From Clostridium_AI sp002297865 (GTDB taxonomy: Bacteria > Bacillota > Clostridia > Lachnospirales > Lachnospiraceae), in contig CALFNR010000011.1 in assembly GCA_937903005.1 (NCBI GenBank), positions 1 through 28,202 of the forward strand: 28,202 nucleotides of DNA, read 5' to 3'. The notes beneath the pieces were generated by a model that saw nothing but the letters and a program-made list of their open reading frames with translations, was not told where the DNA came from and searched no databases. Shown here piece by piece: positions 1 to 8,015 of the stretch; the stretch's first letter is position 1, and every line of letters starts with the position of its first letter. The translations under genes and the position numbers were made by a program.

Positions 1-77
1 TAGAACAGCTTGGAGTTATCTGTGGTAAACTAAGAAATGTAGATGGTGTTATAGATATTGAGAGAACGTCAGGCTGA
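1..77 (+). CDS. relA: RelA/SpoT (p)ppGpp synthetase/hydrolase, C-terminal end only
   Basis: An open frame enters from the left edge (first full codon at 3) and stops at TGA 75-77. The tail ends KLRNVDGVIDIERTSG, which matches the end of the ACT domain of Rel proteins (a last beta strand of the type 'IxGVxxVxR'). Rel enzymes make and degrade the alarmone (p)ppGpp. The call also rests on context: in many Clostridia relA directly precedes an MBL-fold hydrolase, hemZ, hisS and aspS, as here. Only 24 residues are visible, so the catalytic domains cannot be checked. Another ACT-domain protein remains possible. Confidence 0.6.
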   Translation, partial: EQLGVICGKLRNVDGVIDIERTSG

Positions 78-108
78 TTTTCCTGGCGTATCGGAATGGA
101 GTTTAAGT

Positions 109-765
109 ATGCAGGATAATTTTGAATTGAATGGGCTTAAAATAAAAAACATGGTGGTAGGGATGGTTCAAACAAACTGTTATGTATTGTCCAATGTTAA
201 GACCAAAAAGGCAGTGATAGTAGATCCAGGTGATCAGGCAAATGTAATTTGCAAGTATTTAAGAGAAGAAGGTCTGGAATTAGAAGGAATTCTTCTAACC
301 CATGGACATTTTGACCATATTATTGGAGTTAGTGGTGTGTTGGAAAACTATCATGTTCCAGTTTATGCATATGAAGCAGAAAAAGCTATGCTAGAAGATG
401 AAAGATTAAACTGTTCTGTGCAGGTAGGGAATCCTGCAACCGTAATAGGGGCAATTTATAAGAAAGCAGATGAAACATTTGAAGCGGCAGGTTTTCCAGT
501 AAAACTGATTGCAACTCCAGGACATACGAAAGGTTCTTGCTGCCTGTATTTTGAGAAAAATGAATGTCTATTTAGTGGTGATACATTATTCTTAGAATCT
601 GTAGGCAGAACGGATCTTCCAACAGGAAATAGTCGTGCGATTATTGAGTCTGTGAATTCTCTTATGAATTTGCCAGAAGATACTTATGTATTCCCAGGAC
701 ATGGACCTGCAACAACAATAAAATATGAAAAGGCCAATAATCCTTTTGTAGAGAATAGGGCTTAA
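109..765 (+). CDS. MBL-fold metallo-hydrolase (glyoxalase II-like)
   Basis: A 218-residue metallo-beta-lactamase-fold hydrolase. The metal-binding motif THGHFDH lies at about residues 64-70. Further ligands are in TPGHTKGS, FSGDTLFLESVGRTD and the C-terminal FPGHGPAT. The length and motifs fit the single-domain glyoxalase II-like (YcbL/YqgX-type) group, which binds two metal ions and hydrolyses thioesters such as S-lactoylglutathione or bacillithiol adducts. The real substrate is unknown. I start at ATG 109, because AATGGAG at 95-101 is well spaced before it. The upstream TTG at 58 lies inside the relA end and has no ribosome binding site. The gene follows relA by 31 bases and precedes hemZ by 29, so it is probably in the same operon. 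Confidence 0.9.
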   Translation: MQDNFELNGLKIKNMVVGMVQTNCYVLSNVKTKKAVIVDPGDQANVICKYLREEGLELEGILLTHGHFDHIIGVSGVLENYHVPVYAYEAEKAMLEDERLNCSVQVGNPATVIGAIYKKADETFEAAGFPVKLIATPGHTKGSCCLYFEKNECLFSGDTLFLESVGRTDLPTGNSRAIIESVNSLMNLPEDTYVFPGHGPATTIKYEKANNPFVENRA

Positions 766-794
766 GAGTGAAATAGAAGTAAGGAAGAATCATA

Positions 795-2264
795 ATGTAT
801 ATATATATGACAGAAGATATGTTTTCCTATGAGATACTCGCATTAGTGAAGGCATTTTATCCAGTGGAGTCACACGTCTTAAAGATGACTGAGCCTGAAG
901 GAGAAGAGGATTCTATCTTCTTATCTTTTTCAGAGGAAGAAATTGGTGTTACGGTAAGACGTGATGGCATCTGTCAGGAGGAGATACGTGAACAGATAAC
1001 TCGTTCTGATAGAAGATTGTGCAAGGATGCAGTGAAACAAGCTGTTTACCATGCACTATCAAAAATAAATCCTGTTATTCTTCCTTGGGGAACCTTAACA
1101 GGCGTACGTCCGACCAAACTATTTATGGAGTTGATGGAACAGGGACATACAAAAGAAGAAATATTCGAGGTAATGCAAAAACGTTATCTTGTCTCGGATA
1201 AGAAAGCGGAATTAGGATATGAGATTGTAAAGAAAGAATATGAATTACTGCATAAAATTGATTACAAACATAGTTATAGTGTTTACATTGGAATTCCGTT
1301 CTGTCCAACAACCTGTTTGTATTGCTCTTTTACTTCTTACGCATTAAAAGAGTATTCGGCTTATGTGGAGCATTATCTTGAGGCACTTTTTAAAGAAATC
1401 GATTATGTGTCCACTTGTCTGCCAGATAAAAAACTGGCAACGATTTATATTGGAGGAGGGACTCCTACTACTTTAAATGCGAGACAGTTAGAAGCATTGC
1501 TTAAAAAAGTAAAAGAATCTTTTGATTTCACTTACGTAGCGGAGTATACTGTAGAAGCAGGAAGACCAGACAGTATTACAAAAGAGAAGCTTGCATTGTT
1601 AAAAGAATATGGAGTAACCAGAATTTCTATCAATCCTCAGACAATGAAGGATGAGACACTTAAAGTCATCGGACGAAATCATACTGTTGAGGATGTAAGA
1701 CGTGTCTTTTTACAGGCAAGAGAAGCTGGTCATAACAATATTAATATGGATTTGATTGTCGGATTGCCAAATGAGACAGATGAAGATGTTCGAAGGACAT
1801 TGGAAGAAGTAATGGAATTAGGACCAGACAGTATTACGGTTCACTCTTTAGTGTTAAAGAGAGCGGCCATACTTAATATGCAGAGAGAACATTATGGTGA
1901 ATTTACATTTGGTGACGTTGACAAGATGATAGAACTTGGGTACGAGTTTGCAGAACATGCAGGTATGAAGCCATACTACATGTACCGTCAAAAAAATGCG
2001 ACTGGAAGTAAAAACAGCAGCAGGGAAAATGTAGGATATGCACTTGAAGGAAAAGAAGGCATTTACAATATTCTGATTATGGAAGAGAAACACAGTATTT
2101 TGGCATTAGGAGCAGGGGCATCTTCTAAATTTGTATTTCCCGATACGGGACGTATCCAAAGAATTGAAAATGTGAAGAATGTAAATGAGTATGTAGAACG
2201 TATTGAAGAAATGATTATGAGAAAGAAAACGTTCATAGAAGGGGATTATAATGTGTCTGACTGA
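795..2264 (+). CDS. hemZ: HemZ-type radical SAM protein (coproporphyrinogen dehydrogenase-like)
   Basis: A 489-residue radical SAM enzyme of the HemN/HemZ group. The 4Fe-4S cluster motif CPTTCLYC (Cys170, 174 and 177) follows a long N-terminal region that is typical of HemZ, and YIGGGTPTTL is the glycine-rich SAM-binding segment. The C-terminal half has the usual HemN-like features (MDLIVGLPNET, ITVHSLVLKR, YMYRQKN). HemZ was named for oxygen-independent coproporphyrinogen III oxidation. In anaerobic Clostridia without a full heme pathway its true substrate is uncertain. The start ATG has AGGAAG upstream. The 3' end overlaps the next gene by 14 bases. Confidence 0.9.
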   Translation: MYIYMTEDMFSYEILALVKAFYPVESHVLKMTEPEGEEDSIFLSFSEEEIGVTVRRDGICQEEIREQITRSDRRLCKDAVKQAVYHALSKINPVILPWGTLTGVRPTKLFMELMEQGHTKEEIFEVMQKRYLVSDKKAELGYEIVKKEYELLHKIDYKHSYSVYIGIPFCPTTCLYCSFTSYALKEYSAYVEHYLEALFKEIDYVSTCLPDKKLATIYIGGGTPTTLNARQLEALLKKVKESFDFTYVAEYTVEAGRPDSITKEKLALLKEYGVTRISINPQTMKDETLKVIGRNHTVEDVRRVFLQAREAGHNNINMDLIVGLPNETDEDVRRTLEEVMELGPDSITVHSLVLKRAAILNMQREHYGEFTFGDVDKMIELGYEFAEHAGMKPYYMYRQKNATGSKNSSRENVGYALEGKEGIYNILIMEEKHSILALGAGASSKFVFPDTGRIQRIENVKNVNEYVERIEEMIMRKKTFIEGDYNVSD

Positions 2265-2883
2265 GCAGAAAACAAAACCAGAAGATGCAATGAAATTAGC
2301 TGTTAAAGAGGATTTAAAGTATGCCATATCCCATGGAATTATCGTGAGCAATCTGGCATATTATGTGGCGAAGGAACTAGGAGAAAGTGATAGTTTCTGC
2401 AGCAACATTGCGATGGCAGGAATGCTTCATGATATTGGAAAATTGAAACTTTGCAAATATTTATATGGCAGAAAGAAAGATACTTTAAAGATTGAAGAAA
2501 TCAAATACGTGAGAATGCATTCTACTTTTAGTTATAACATTTTAAAAGATATGGGATTTTCACAGGATATTTTAGAGTCTGTATATTATCATCATGAAAA
2601 CTACGATGGAACTGGATATCCAGATAATTTGAAAGAAAAAGATATTCCACTAGGGGCAAGGATTCTGCGCACCTGTGATGTTTTTGCTGCTTTGGTTTCG
2701 GACAGGCCTTACCGGGAAGCATTTGATATCGATACTGCAATAGATTTAATGATAGAGGAAGTAAAGAATTTTGATATGGAAGTGTTTTTAGCATTTCAGC
2801 GGTTTATCAATTCTGAACAGTTTAATTCTGTGAAGGATTTAATCTGTGAGAAGGAAAATGCCATAAGCGCGTTAATAGATTAA
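2251..2883 (+). CDS. Small HD-GYP-like phosphohydrolase
   Basis: A 210-residue protein made almost entirely of one HD domain. The metal-binding pair is His60-Asp61 in LHDIGK, and the HD-GYP signature follows as YYHHENYDGTGYP at about 112-124, then LGARILRTCDVFAALVSDRPYR. HD-GYP domains with these residues hydrolyse c-di-GMP, but no activity is shown for this stand-alone form. There is no sensor or receiver domain and no membrane segment. The ATG lies inside the hemZ end with AGAAGGGG 7-10 bases upstream, so the two genes are translationally coupled. hisS follows 11 bases after the stop, which places a possible second-messenger enzyme in a translation and cofactor operon. Confidence 0.85.
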   Translation: MCLTEQKTKPEDAMKLAVKEDLKYAISHGIIVSNLAYYVAKELGESDSFCSNIAMAGMLHDIGKLKLCKYLYGRKKDTLKIEEIKYVRMHSTFSYNILKDMGFSQDILESVYYHHENYDGTGYPDNLKEKDIPLGARILRTCDVFAALVSDRPYREAFDIDTAIDLMIEEVKNFDMEVFLAFQRFINSEQFNSVKDLICEKENAISALID

Positions 2884-2894
2884 GGAGGAACAAC

Positions 2895-4142
2895 ATGATT
2901 ACACAAAGACCAAAAGGAACCCAGGACTGGTTTGGCGACAATATGCACAAACGTACTGTAATCGAAAAACTTGCAAGAGAGCTTTGCAGAACATATAACA
3001 TCAAGGAAGTAATTACACCTGTTTTTGAACATACGGTATTATTCCAGCGTGGTGTAGGTGAAACAACAGATGTGGTGCAAAAGGAAATGTACACATTTGA
3101 AGATAAAGGTAATAGAAGTATTACCTTAAAACCTGAAGGTACAGCAGGTGCGATTCGTGCATATCTTGAAAATAACTTATATGCAGAGAGCCAGCCAATT
3201 AAAATGTTTTATGTAACACCAGCATTTCGTTATGAGCAGCCACAGAGTGGACGTTTAAGACAGCATCATCAATTTGGTGTAGAATTTGTTGGTTCCAAAA
3301 GCCCATTAGCAGAGGTCGAGTTAATTACATTAATCACAACATTCATTAAAAGAATTGGTTTAAAAAATGCGAAACTTCATATCAACAGCATCGGTTGTAA
3401 AGAGTGTAGAAAGACATATAACGAGGCGTTACTTGAGTATTTGAAAAAATATGAAGATGACTTATGTCCAACTTGTAGAGAGCGTATGAAGAAAAACCCT
3501 CTACGTGTAATCGACTGTAAAGTTCCAAGCTGCAAGGAAATCGTTGCAAATGCTCCTCGTACCATTGATTATCTTGATGATGAATGTAGAGAACATTTTG
3601 AAGAATTGCAGTCATTATTAACCGAATTAAACATTCCTTATGAAATAGATACGGGAATCGTTCGTGGATTAGATTACTATACAAAAACTGTATTCGAGTT
3701 TGTAAATGAAGAAGGCTTCACATTATGTGGTGGTGGCCGTTACGATAACTTAGTACATGAAATTGATCAGAAACAGGACATCCCTTCTGTAGGTTTTGGT
3801 ATGGGTATCGAACGAATTATCTATTTCCTTGAAAAAGAGGGAACAGAAATTGAAGCAGCACCAGAGATTTCATTATATGTTGGTATCTTAGGAAAAGAAG
3901 CAAAAGCAAGAGCTTATAAGATTGTGAACGAGATGCGTTCTAATGGTATCGTAGTTGAGACAGATTATCTTGATCGTAGTGTAAAAGCACAGATGAAATA
4001 CGCCAATAAAATCGGTGCAAAGAACACTGTTATTATCGGTGCAGATGAACTTGCTAACAACAAAGCAGTGATTAAAAATATGGAAACACATGAGCAGACA
4101 GAAGTTGCATTAGATGCAATCAGCTCTTATTTTATTAACTAG
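2895..4142 (+). CDS. hisS: Histidyl-tRNA synthetase
   Basis: A 415-residue class II aminoacyl-tRNA synthetase that charges tRNA-His. Visible family motifs include the N-terminal QRPKGTQDW, motif 2 FRYEQPQSGRLRQHHQFG, the histidine-specific GIVRGLDYYTKTVFEF, and motif 3 GFGMGIERI. The C-terminal anticodon-binding domain starts near residue 320. The length is normal for the family. The start has an ideal TAAGGAGG about 7 bases upstream. It follows the HD-domain gene by 11 bases and is probably co-transcribed with it. I looked for a T-box leader before hisS and saw none; there is no room for one. Confidence 0.97.
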   Translation: MITQRPKGTQDWFGDNMHKRTVIEKLARELCRTYNIKEVITPVFEHTVLFQRGVGETTDVVQKEMYTFEDKGNRSITLKPEGTAGAIRAYLENNLYAESQPIKMFYVTPAFRYEQPQSGRLRQHHQFGVEFVGSKSPLAEVELITLITTFIKRIGLKNAKLHINSIGCKECRKTYNEALLEYLKKYEDDLCPTCRERMKKNPLRVIDCKVPSCKEIVANAPRTIDYLDDECREHFEELQSLLTELNIPYEIDTGIVRGLDYYTKTVFEFVNEEGFTLCGGGRYDNLVHEIDQKQDIPSVGFGMGIERIIYFLEKEGTEIEAAPEISLYVGILGKEAKARAYKIVNEMRSNGIVVETDYLDRSVKAQMKYANKIGAKNTVIIGADELANNKAVIKNMETHEQTEVALDAISSYFIN

Positions 4143-4230
4143 GAAAGTTAAGCCATAAGAGTGTGAGAAACACACACTTTGATTGAAATAAAAAGATATA
4201 TCCAATAGGATTGGAATGGAGGAAATGATC

Positions 4231-6033
4231 ATGGCAGAATCAATGGCCGGCTTAAAAAGGAGTCATAGATGTACAGAAGTGTCAAATAAGAACATTGGTG
4301 AAACTGTCACAGTAATGGGATGGGTTCAAAAAAGCAGAAATAAAGGTGGAATTATTTTCGTAGATTTAAGAGACCGTAGTGGTATCTTGCAGTTAATCTT
4401 CGAAGAAAGTGAATGTGGAACAGAGAACTTCCAGAAAGCTGAAAAATTAAGAAGTGAGTTTGTAATTGCCGTAACAGGTAAAGTAAATGGTCGTGCAGGC
4501 GGTGTGAACGATAACTTAAAGACAGGTGATATCGAAGTTCGTGCAGAATCGATCCGTATTTTATCAGAGTCTGAAGTACCACCTTTCCCAATCGAAGAGG
4601 ATTCTAAGACCAAAGAAGAATTACGCTTAAAATATCGTTTCTTAGATTTAAGAAGACCAGATCTTCAAAGAAATATTATCATGAAGAGTCAGGTTGCTAC
4701 TTTAACAAGACAATTTCTTGCAGACGAAGGATTTTTAGAAATTGAAACTCCTATGTTGTGCAAGAGTACACCTGAAGGGGCTAGAGATTACTTAGTACCA
4801 AGTCGTGTGCATCCAGGTACTTTCTATGCGTTACCTCAGTCTCCACAGCTATTCAAACAGTTATTAATGTGTTCTGGTTACGACCGTTACTTCCAATTAG
4901 CTCGTTGCTTCCGTGATGAAGATTTACGTGCTGACAGACAGCCAGAGTTCACACAGATCGATATGGAATTATCTTTCGTTGATATGGAAGACGTTATGGA
5001 CGTGAACGAAAGATTATTAAAGAAATTATTTAAAGAAGTACTTGATGTAGATGTACAGCTTCCAATCCAGAGAATGCCATGGCAGGAAGCAATGGACCGT
5101 TTCGGTTCCGATAAACCAGACTTACGTTTCGGTATGGAACTAAAGAATGTAACAGAAGTCGTAAAAGACTGTGATTTTGTTGTATTCAAAGGCGCTATTG
5201 AAAATGGTGGTACGGTTCGTGGTATTAACGCCAAAGGTGAAGGTATGATGCCTCGTAAGAAAATTGACGCTTTAGTGGAATTTGCCAAAGGTTACGGCGC
5301 CAAAGGTCTTGCTTACATTGCAATTCATGAAGACGGAACTGTGAAATCTTCTTTCGCAAAATTCATGAAAGAAGAAGAGATGACAGCATTAATTGATGCA
5401 ATGGAAGGTAAACCAGGAGACTTATTATTATTTGCTGCAGATAAGAATAAAATTGTATGGAATGTATTAGGTGCTCTTCGTTTACAGATTGCACAGCAGC
5501 AAGGATTACTTCATAAAGACGATTATCGTTTTGTATGGATCACAGAGTTCCCATTACTTGAGTGGTCTGAAGAAGAGAACAGATACATGGCTATGCACCA
5601 CCCATTTACAATGCCTATGGAAGAAGATTTACAATACATTGATTCTGATCCAGGCCGTGTTCGTGCAAAAGCTTACGATATCGTATTAAATGGTTGTGAA
5701 ATCGGTGGAGGAAGTATTCGTATTCACCAGAATGATATTCAGACTAAGATGTTTGATGTGCTTGGTCTTCCAAGAGAACTTGCGGAAGAACAATTTGGTT
5801 TCTTGCTAAGTGCATTCAAATACGGAGTGCCACCACACGCTGGACTTGCTTACGGTCTTGACCGTCTTGTAATGCTTATGGCAAAACAGGATAGTATCCG
5901 TGACGTAATCGCATTCCCTAAGATTAAGGATGCATCTGACTTAATGACCAATGCACCTGATGTGGTAGATGTTAAGCAGTTAGAAGAGCTTTCTATTAAG
6001 ATTGATGTTCCAGCTGAAGAAGAAAATGAATAA
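4231..6033 (+). CDS. aspS: Aspartyl-tRNA synthetase, bacterial type
   Basis: A 600-residue class II synthetase that charges tRNA-Asp (or Asp/Asn, if non-discriminating). The order is an N-terminal OB-fold anticodon-binding domain (about 10-115), the catalytic core with motif 2 FRDEDLRADRQPEFTQID (about 227-244), the bacterial GAD insertion (about 290-410), and motif 3 YGLDRLVMLM near the C-terminus. I start at ATG 4231 because GGAGG at 4218-4222 sits 8 bases upstream. In-frame ATGs at 4216 and 4225 overlap or touch that ribosome binding site. The 88 bases after hisS hold a small hairpin (AGTGTG 4160-4165 with CACACT 4173-4178) without a T-run, so read-through from hisS is likely. Confidence 0.97.
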   Translation: MAESMAGLKRSHRCTEVSNKNIGETVTVMGWVQKSRNKGGIIFVDLRDRSGILQLIFEESECGTENFQKAEKLRSEFVIAVTGKVNGRAGGVNDNLKTGDIEVRAESIRILSESEVPPFPIEEDSKTKEELRLKYRFLDLRRPDLQRNIIMKSQVATLTRQFLADEGFLEIETPMLCKSTPEGARDYLVPSRVHPGTFYALPQSPQLFKQLLMCSGYDRYFQLARCFRDEDLRADRQPEFTQIDMELSFVDMEDVMDVNERLLKKLFKEVLDVDVQLPIQRMPWQEAMDRFGSDKPDLRFGMELKNVTEVVKDCDFVVFKGAIENGGTVRGINAKGEGMMPRKKIDALVEFAKGYGAKGLAYIAIHEDGTVKSSFAKFMKEEEMTALIDAMEGKPGDLLLFAADKNKIVWNVLGALRLQIAQQQGLLHKDDYRFVWITEFPLLEWSEEENRYMAMHHPFTMPMEEDLQYIDSDPGRVRAKAYDIVLNGCEIGGGSIRIHQNDIQTKMFDVLGLPRELAEEQFGFLLSAFKYGVPPHAGLAYGLDRLVMLMAKQDSIRDVIAFPKIKDASDLMTNAPDVVDVKQLEELSIKIDVPAEEENE

Positions 6034-6052
6034 GTAGAAGATAGATAATGGT

Positions 6053-6096
6053 TACCCCAATAGTCTGGCTTAGGTTAGGATTGTTGGGGTATTTTG
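6053..6096 (+). terminator. Possible first terminator after aspS
   Basis: TACCCCAA (6053-6060) pairs with TTGGGGTA (6084-6091) around a 23-base loop, followed by TTTTGGGTTT. It lies 19 bases after the aspS stop. The long loop makes it weaker than the next hairpin. Confidence 0.5.
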
Positions 6097-6109
6097 GGTT
6101 TAAAATTTG

Positions 6110-6142
6110 AAATCAGCAGGAGAAAAAACTGCTGATTTTGTT
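6110..6142 (+). terminator. Rho-independent terminator of the relA-aspS run
   Basis: AAATCAGCAG (6110-6119) pairs perfectly with CTGCTGATTT (6129-6138) around a 9-base A-rich loop, followed by TTGTTATATT. Together with the preceding hairpin it closes the housekeeping operon. Confidence 0.75.
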
Positions 6143-6222
6143 ATATTCATCAATTTCTGTGAAATACTAATATTGAATTCAACATAATACAAACTTAAAT
6201 ACGAAATAATATCGTATACGCA

Positions 6223-6272
6223 TTGACGTCGCCTGAATAGTGTGTTATATTATGTAGTAATGAAAACTACAT
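6223..6272 (+). promoter_or_regulatory. Sigma-A promoter of degV with a palindrome at the start site
   Basis: TTGACG (6223-6228), a 17-base spacer, and TATATT (6246-6251). Directly after the -10, ATGTAGT (6252-6258) and ACTACAT (6266-6272) form a perfect 7-7-7 inverted repeat that covers the expected transcription start. This position suits a repressor operator, or the 5' end could form a small RNA hairpin. Confidence 0.7.
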
Positions 6273-6305
6273 TATACGGAAATAAAAATGGAGGATATAT
6301 TAGTA

Positions 6306-7139
6306 ATGTATAAATTGATTGGTGATAGTTGCACAGACGTAACGGAAGAATTACTAAAAGAAGCAAATATTTGCTTAGTACCTCTTACAATTCAGATAGA
6401 TGAAGATATTATTATGGATGACAGCACACTAGACCAGCAGGATTTACTGCAGAAATTGAGTGCAAGTGAGCAGTCACCTGTTACAGCATGTCCAGCACCA
6501 GAAGCGTATATGAGCTTATATGGTGGCGAAGAAGATGTGTATGTAGTCACTTTATCATCTAAGTTAAGCGGTTCCTACAACAGTGCACTTGTAGCAAAAA
6601 ACATGTATTTAGAAGAAAATAAGCAGAAAAATATTGCAGTAATCGACTCTCTTAGTGCAGCCGTTGGGCAGACACTTGTCCTTCTGAAAGTAAAAGAATT
6701 AGCGGATCAAGGACTCCCTTTTGAAAAGGTAGTAGAGGAAGCAGAGAAGTATCGTGATCACATGACAACAAAGTTCCTTTTGGAATCACTTGACAATCTT
6801 CGTAAAGCGGGTAGGCTCTCTACTGTAAAAGCATTTATTGCGAACACTTTGAACCTGAAACCGATTATGTGTTCCAATGGGCATGGTGAAATTGAAAAAT
6901 TTGATCAGGCAAGAGGAATGAAAAAAGCATTAGATTTATTAATTTCAAGTATTGAAAAGGACGTAACCGATGCAGAAGATAGGATACTAGGTATCACTCA
7001 TTGTAACTGTCTAGAACGTGCAGAACACATAAGAGACCAGATCAAGGGAAGAGTTCCGTTTAAAGATATTCTAATTGTAAATGCAGCAGGCATTAGCACG
7101 GTATATGCAAATGATGGAGGAATTGTCGTTTGCTATTAA
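6306..7139 (+). CDS. DegV family fatty-acid-binding protein
   Basis: A 277-residue DegV family protein. It has the N-terminal GDSCTDVTEELLKE motif, the SSKLSGSYNSA loop that contacts the lipid carboxylate, and the LDNLRKAGRLS segment typical of the family. DegV proteins (FakB in staphylococci) bind a fatty acid and present it to a fatty acid kinase for phospholipid synthesis. No FakA kinase is visible here. I chose ATG 6306 because MYKLIGDS is the usual family N-terminus. The upstream ATG at 6288 overlaps the GGAGG at 6290-6294. The gene is a single transcription unit between a terminator and a large hairpin. Confidence 0.9.
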   Translation: MYKLIGDSCTDVTEELLKEANICLVPLTIQIDEDIIMDDSTLDQQDLLQKLSASEQSPVTACPAPEAYMSLYGGEEDVYVVTLSSKLSGSYNSALVAKNMYLEENKQKNIAVIDSLSAAVGQTLVLLKVKELADQGLPFEKVVEEAEKYRDHMTTKFLLESLDNLRKAGRLSTVKAFIANTLNLKPIMCSNGHGEIEKFDQARGMKKALDLLISSIEKDVTDAEDRILGITHCNCLERAEHIRDQIKGRVPFKDILIVNAAGISTVYANDGGIVVCY

Positions 7140-7180
7140 TAAAAAGGTGATACACGATCACCCATAGAAAATTCTGTCAT

Positions 7181-7219
7181 ATAATGAGGTATAACCAATA
7201 TGAGGTTATACCTCATTAT
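7181..7219. repeat. 16-bp perfect inverted repeat before the ABC importer
   Basis: ATAATGAGGTATAACC (7181-7196) and GGTTATACCTCATTAT (7204-7219) are exact reverse complements with a 7-base loop. The right arm ends 5 bases before the GGAGGA ribosome binding site of the following ABC gene. There is no T-run, so it may be a regulatory hairpin or operator rather than a simple terminator. A smaller hairpin (GGTGAT 7146-7151 with ATCACC 7157-7162) precedes it. Confidence 0.75.
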
Positions 7220-7235
7220 TATATGGAGGAGTTAA

Positions 7236-8015
7236 ATGGGTGAATTATTAGCTATCAATCATTTAAGCTATTCCTATCATAATCTAACTCAGGAAACGCG
7301 AGCATTAGAAGATGTGAATTTTATGGTTCATGATGGGGAATTTCTTGCTATAGTTGGTCCAAGTGGTTGCGGAAAATCAACTCTCTTATCCTTGATAGCA
7401 GGATTAATTTCTCCAAGTTCCGGCACTATTCAAATTAATGGGAAAGAAGCAAAGGAAGCAGGAATTAATATTGGATATATGTTACAGAAGGATCATTTGT
7501 TAGATTGGAGAACGACCCTTAAGAATCTTACACTAGGTTTAGAGATTCAACATAGACTCTCTGAATCCAGTTACATTATGATAAATGAAATGCTTGAAAC
7601 GTATGGACTAATTACATTTAAGGACTCAAAACCTTCGGAACTATCGGGTGGGATGCGACAGAGAGCGGCACTTATTCGTACTTTGCTTTTAGAACCAGAT
7701 ATCTTGCTGCTAGATGAACCATTTTCAGCACTGGACTATCAGACACGTTTGGAAGTTTCAGATGATATTTATGGGATTATAAAAAAGGAACAGAAAACAG
7801 CAATTTTGATTACGCACGACATATCGGAAGCAATTAGCATGGCGGATCGGGTTCTTGTATTGACTTGCAGGCCAGCAACAGTAAAAACTGAGTTTGAGAT
7901 AAAACTGACGTTAGATGAGGAACGAACCCCATTCCGTGCGAGAAGTGCACCTGAATTTAAAGATTACTTCAACCTTATATGGAAGGAGTTGAACCAGAAT
8001 GCAAGCTTTGTCTAG
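7236..8015 (+). CDS. ABC importer ATPase, NitT/TauT (SsuB/TauB) type
   Basis: A 259-residue ABC ATPase with intact motifs: Walker A GPSGCGKST near residue 43, Q-loop YMLQKDHLLDW, signature LSGGMRQR, Walker B ILLLDEP with its catalytic Glu, D-loop SALD, and H-loop ITHD. The closest recognisable class powers uptake of nitrate, sulfonates, taurine or thiamine-precursor pyrimidines. The substrate cannot be read from the ATPase. GGAGGA lies 5 bases before the ATG. The 3' end overlaps the permease gene by 17 bases, indicating one operon. A substrate-binding protein, normally encoded next to these two, is absent here. Confidence 0.9.
   Translation: MGELLAINHLSYSYHNLTQETRALEDVNFMVHDGEFLAIVGPSGCGKSTLLSLIAGLISPSSGTIQINGKEAKEAGINIGYMLQKDHLLDWRTTLKNLTLGLEIQHRLSESSYIMINEMLETYGLITFKDSKPSELSGGMRQRAALIRTLLLEPDILLLDEPFSALDYQTRLEVSDDIYGIIKKEQKTAILITHDISEAISMADRVLVLTCRPATVKTEFEIKLTLDEERTPFRARSAPEFKDYFNLIWKELNQNASFV

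Noticed and set aside
4143..4230. Possible T-box or other riboswitch between hisS and aspS
   Set aside because: The 88 bases are too short, there is no T-box core sequence, and there is only one small hairpin without a T-run.
4887..5288. 133-codon minus-strand frame inside aspS
   Set aside because: It lies wholly inside a clear synthetase gene, shows no recognisable domain, and is a by-product of aspS codon use.
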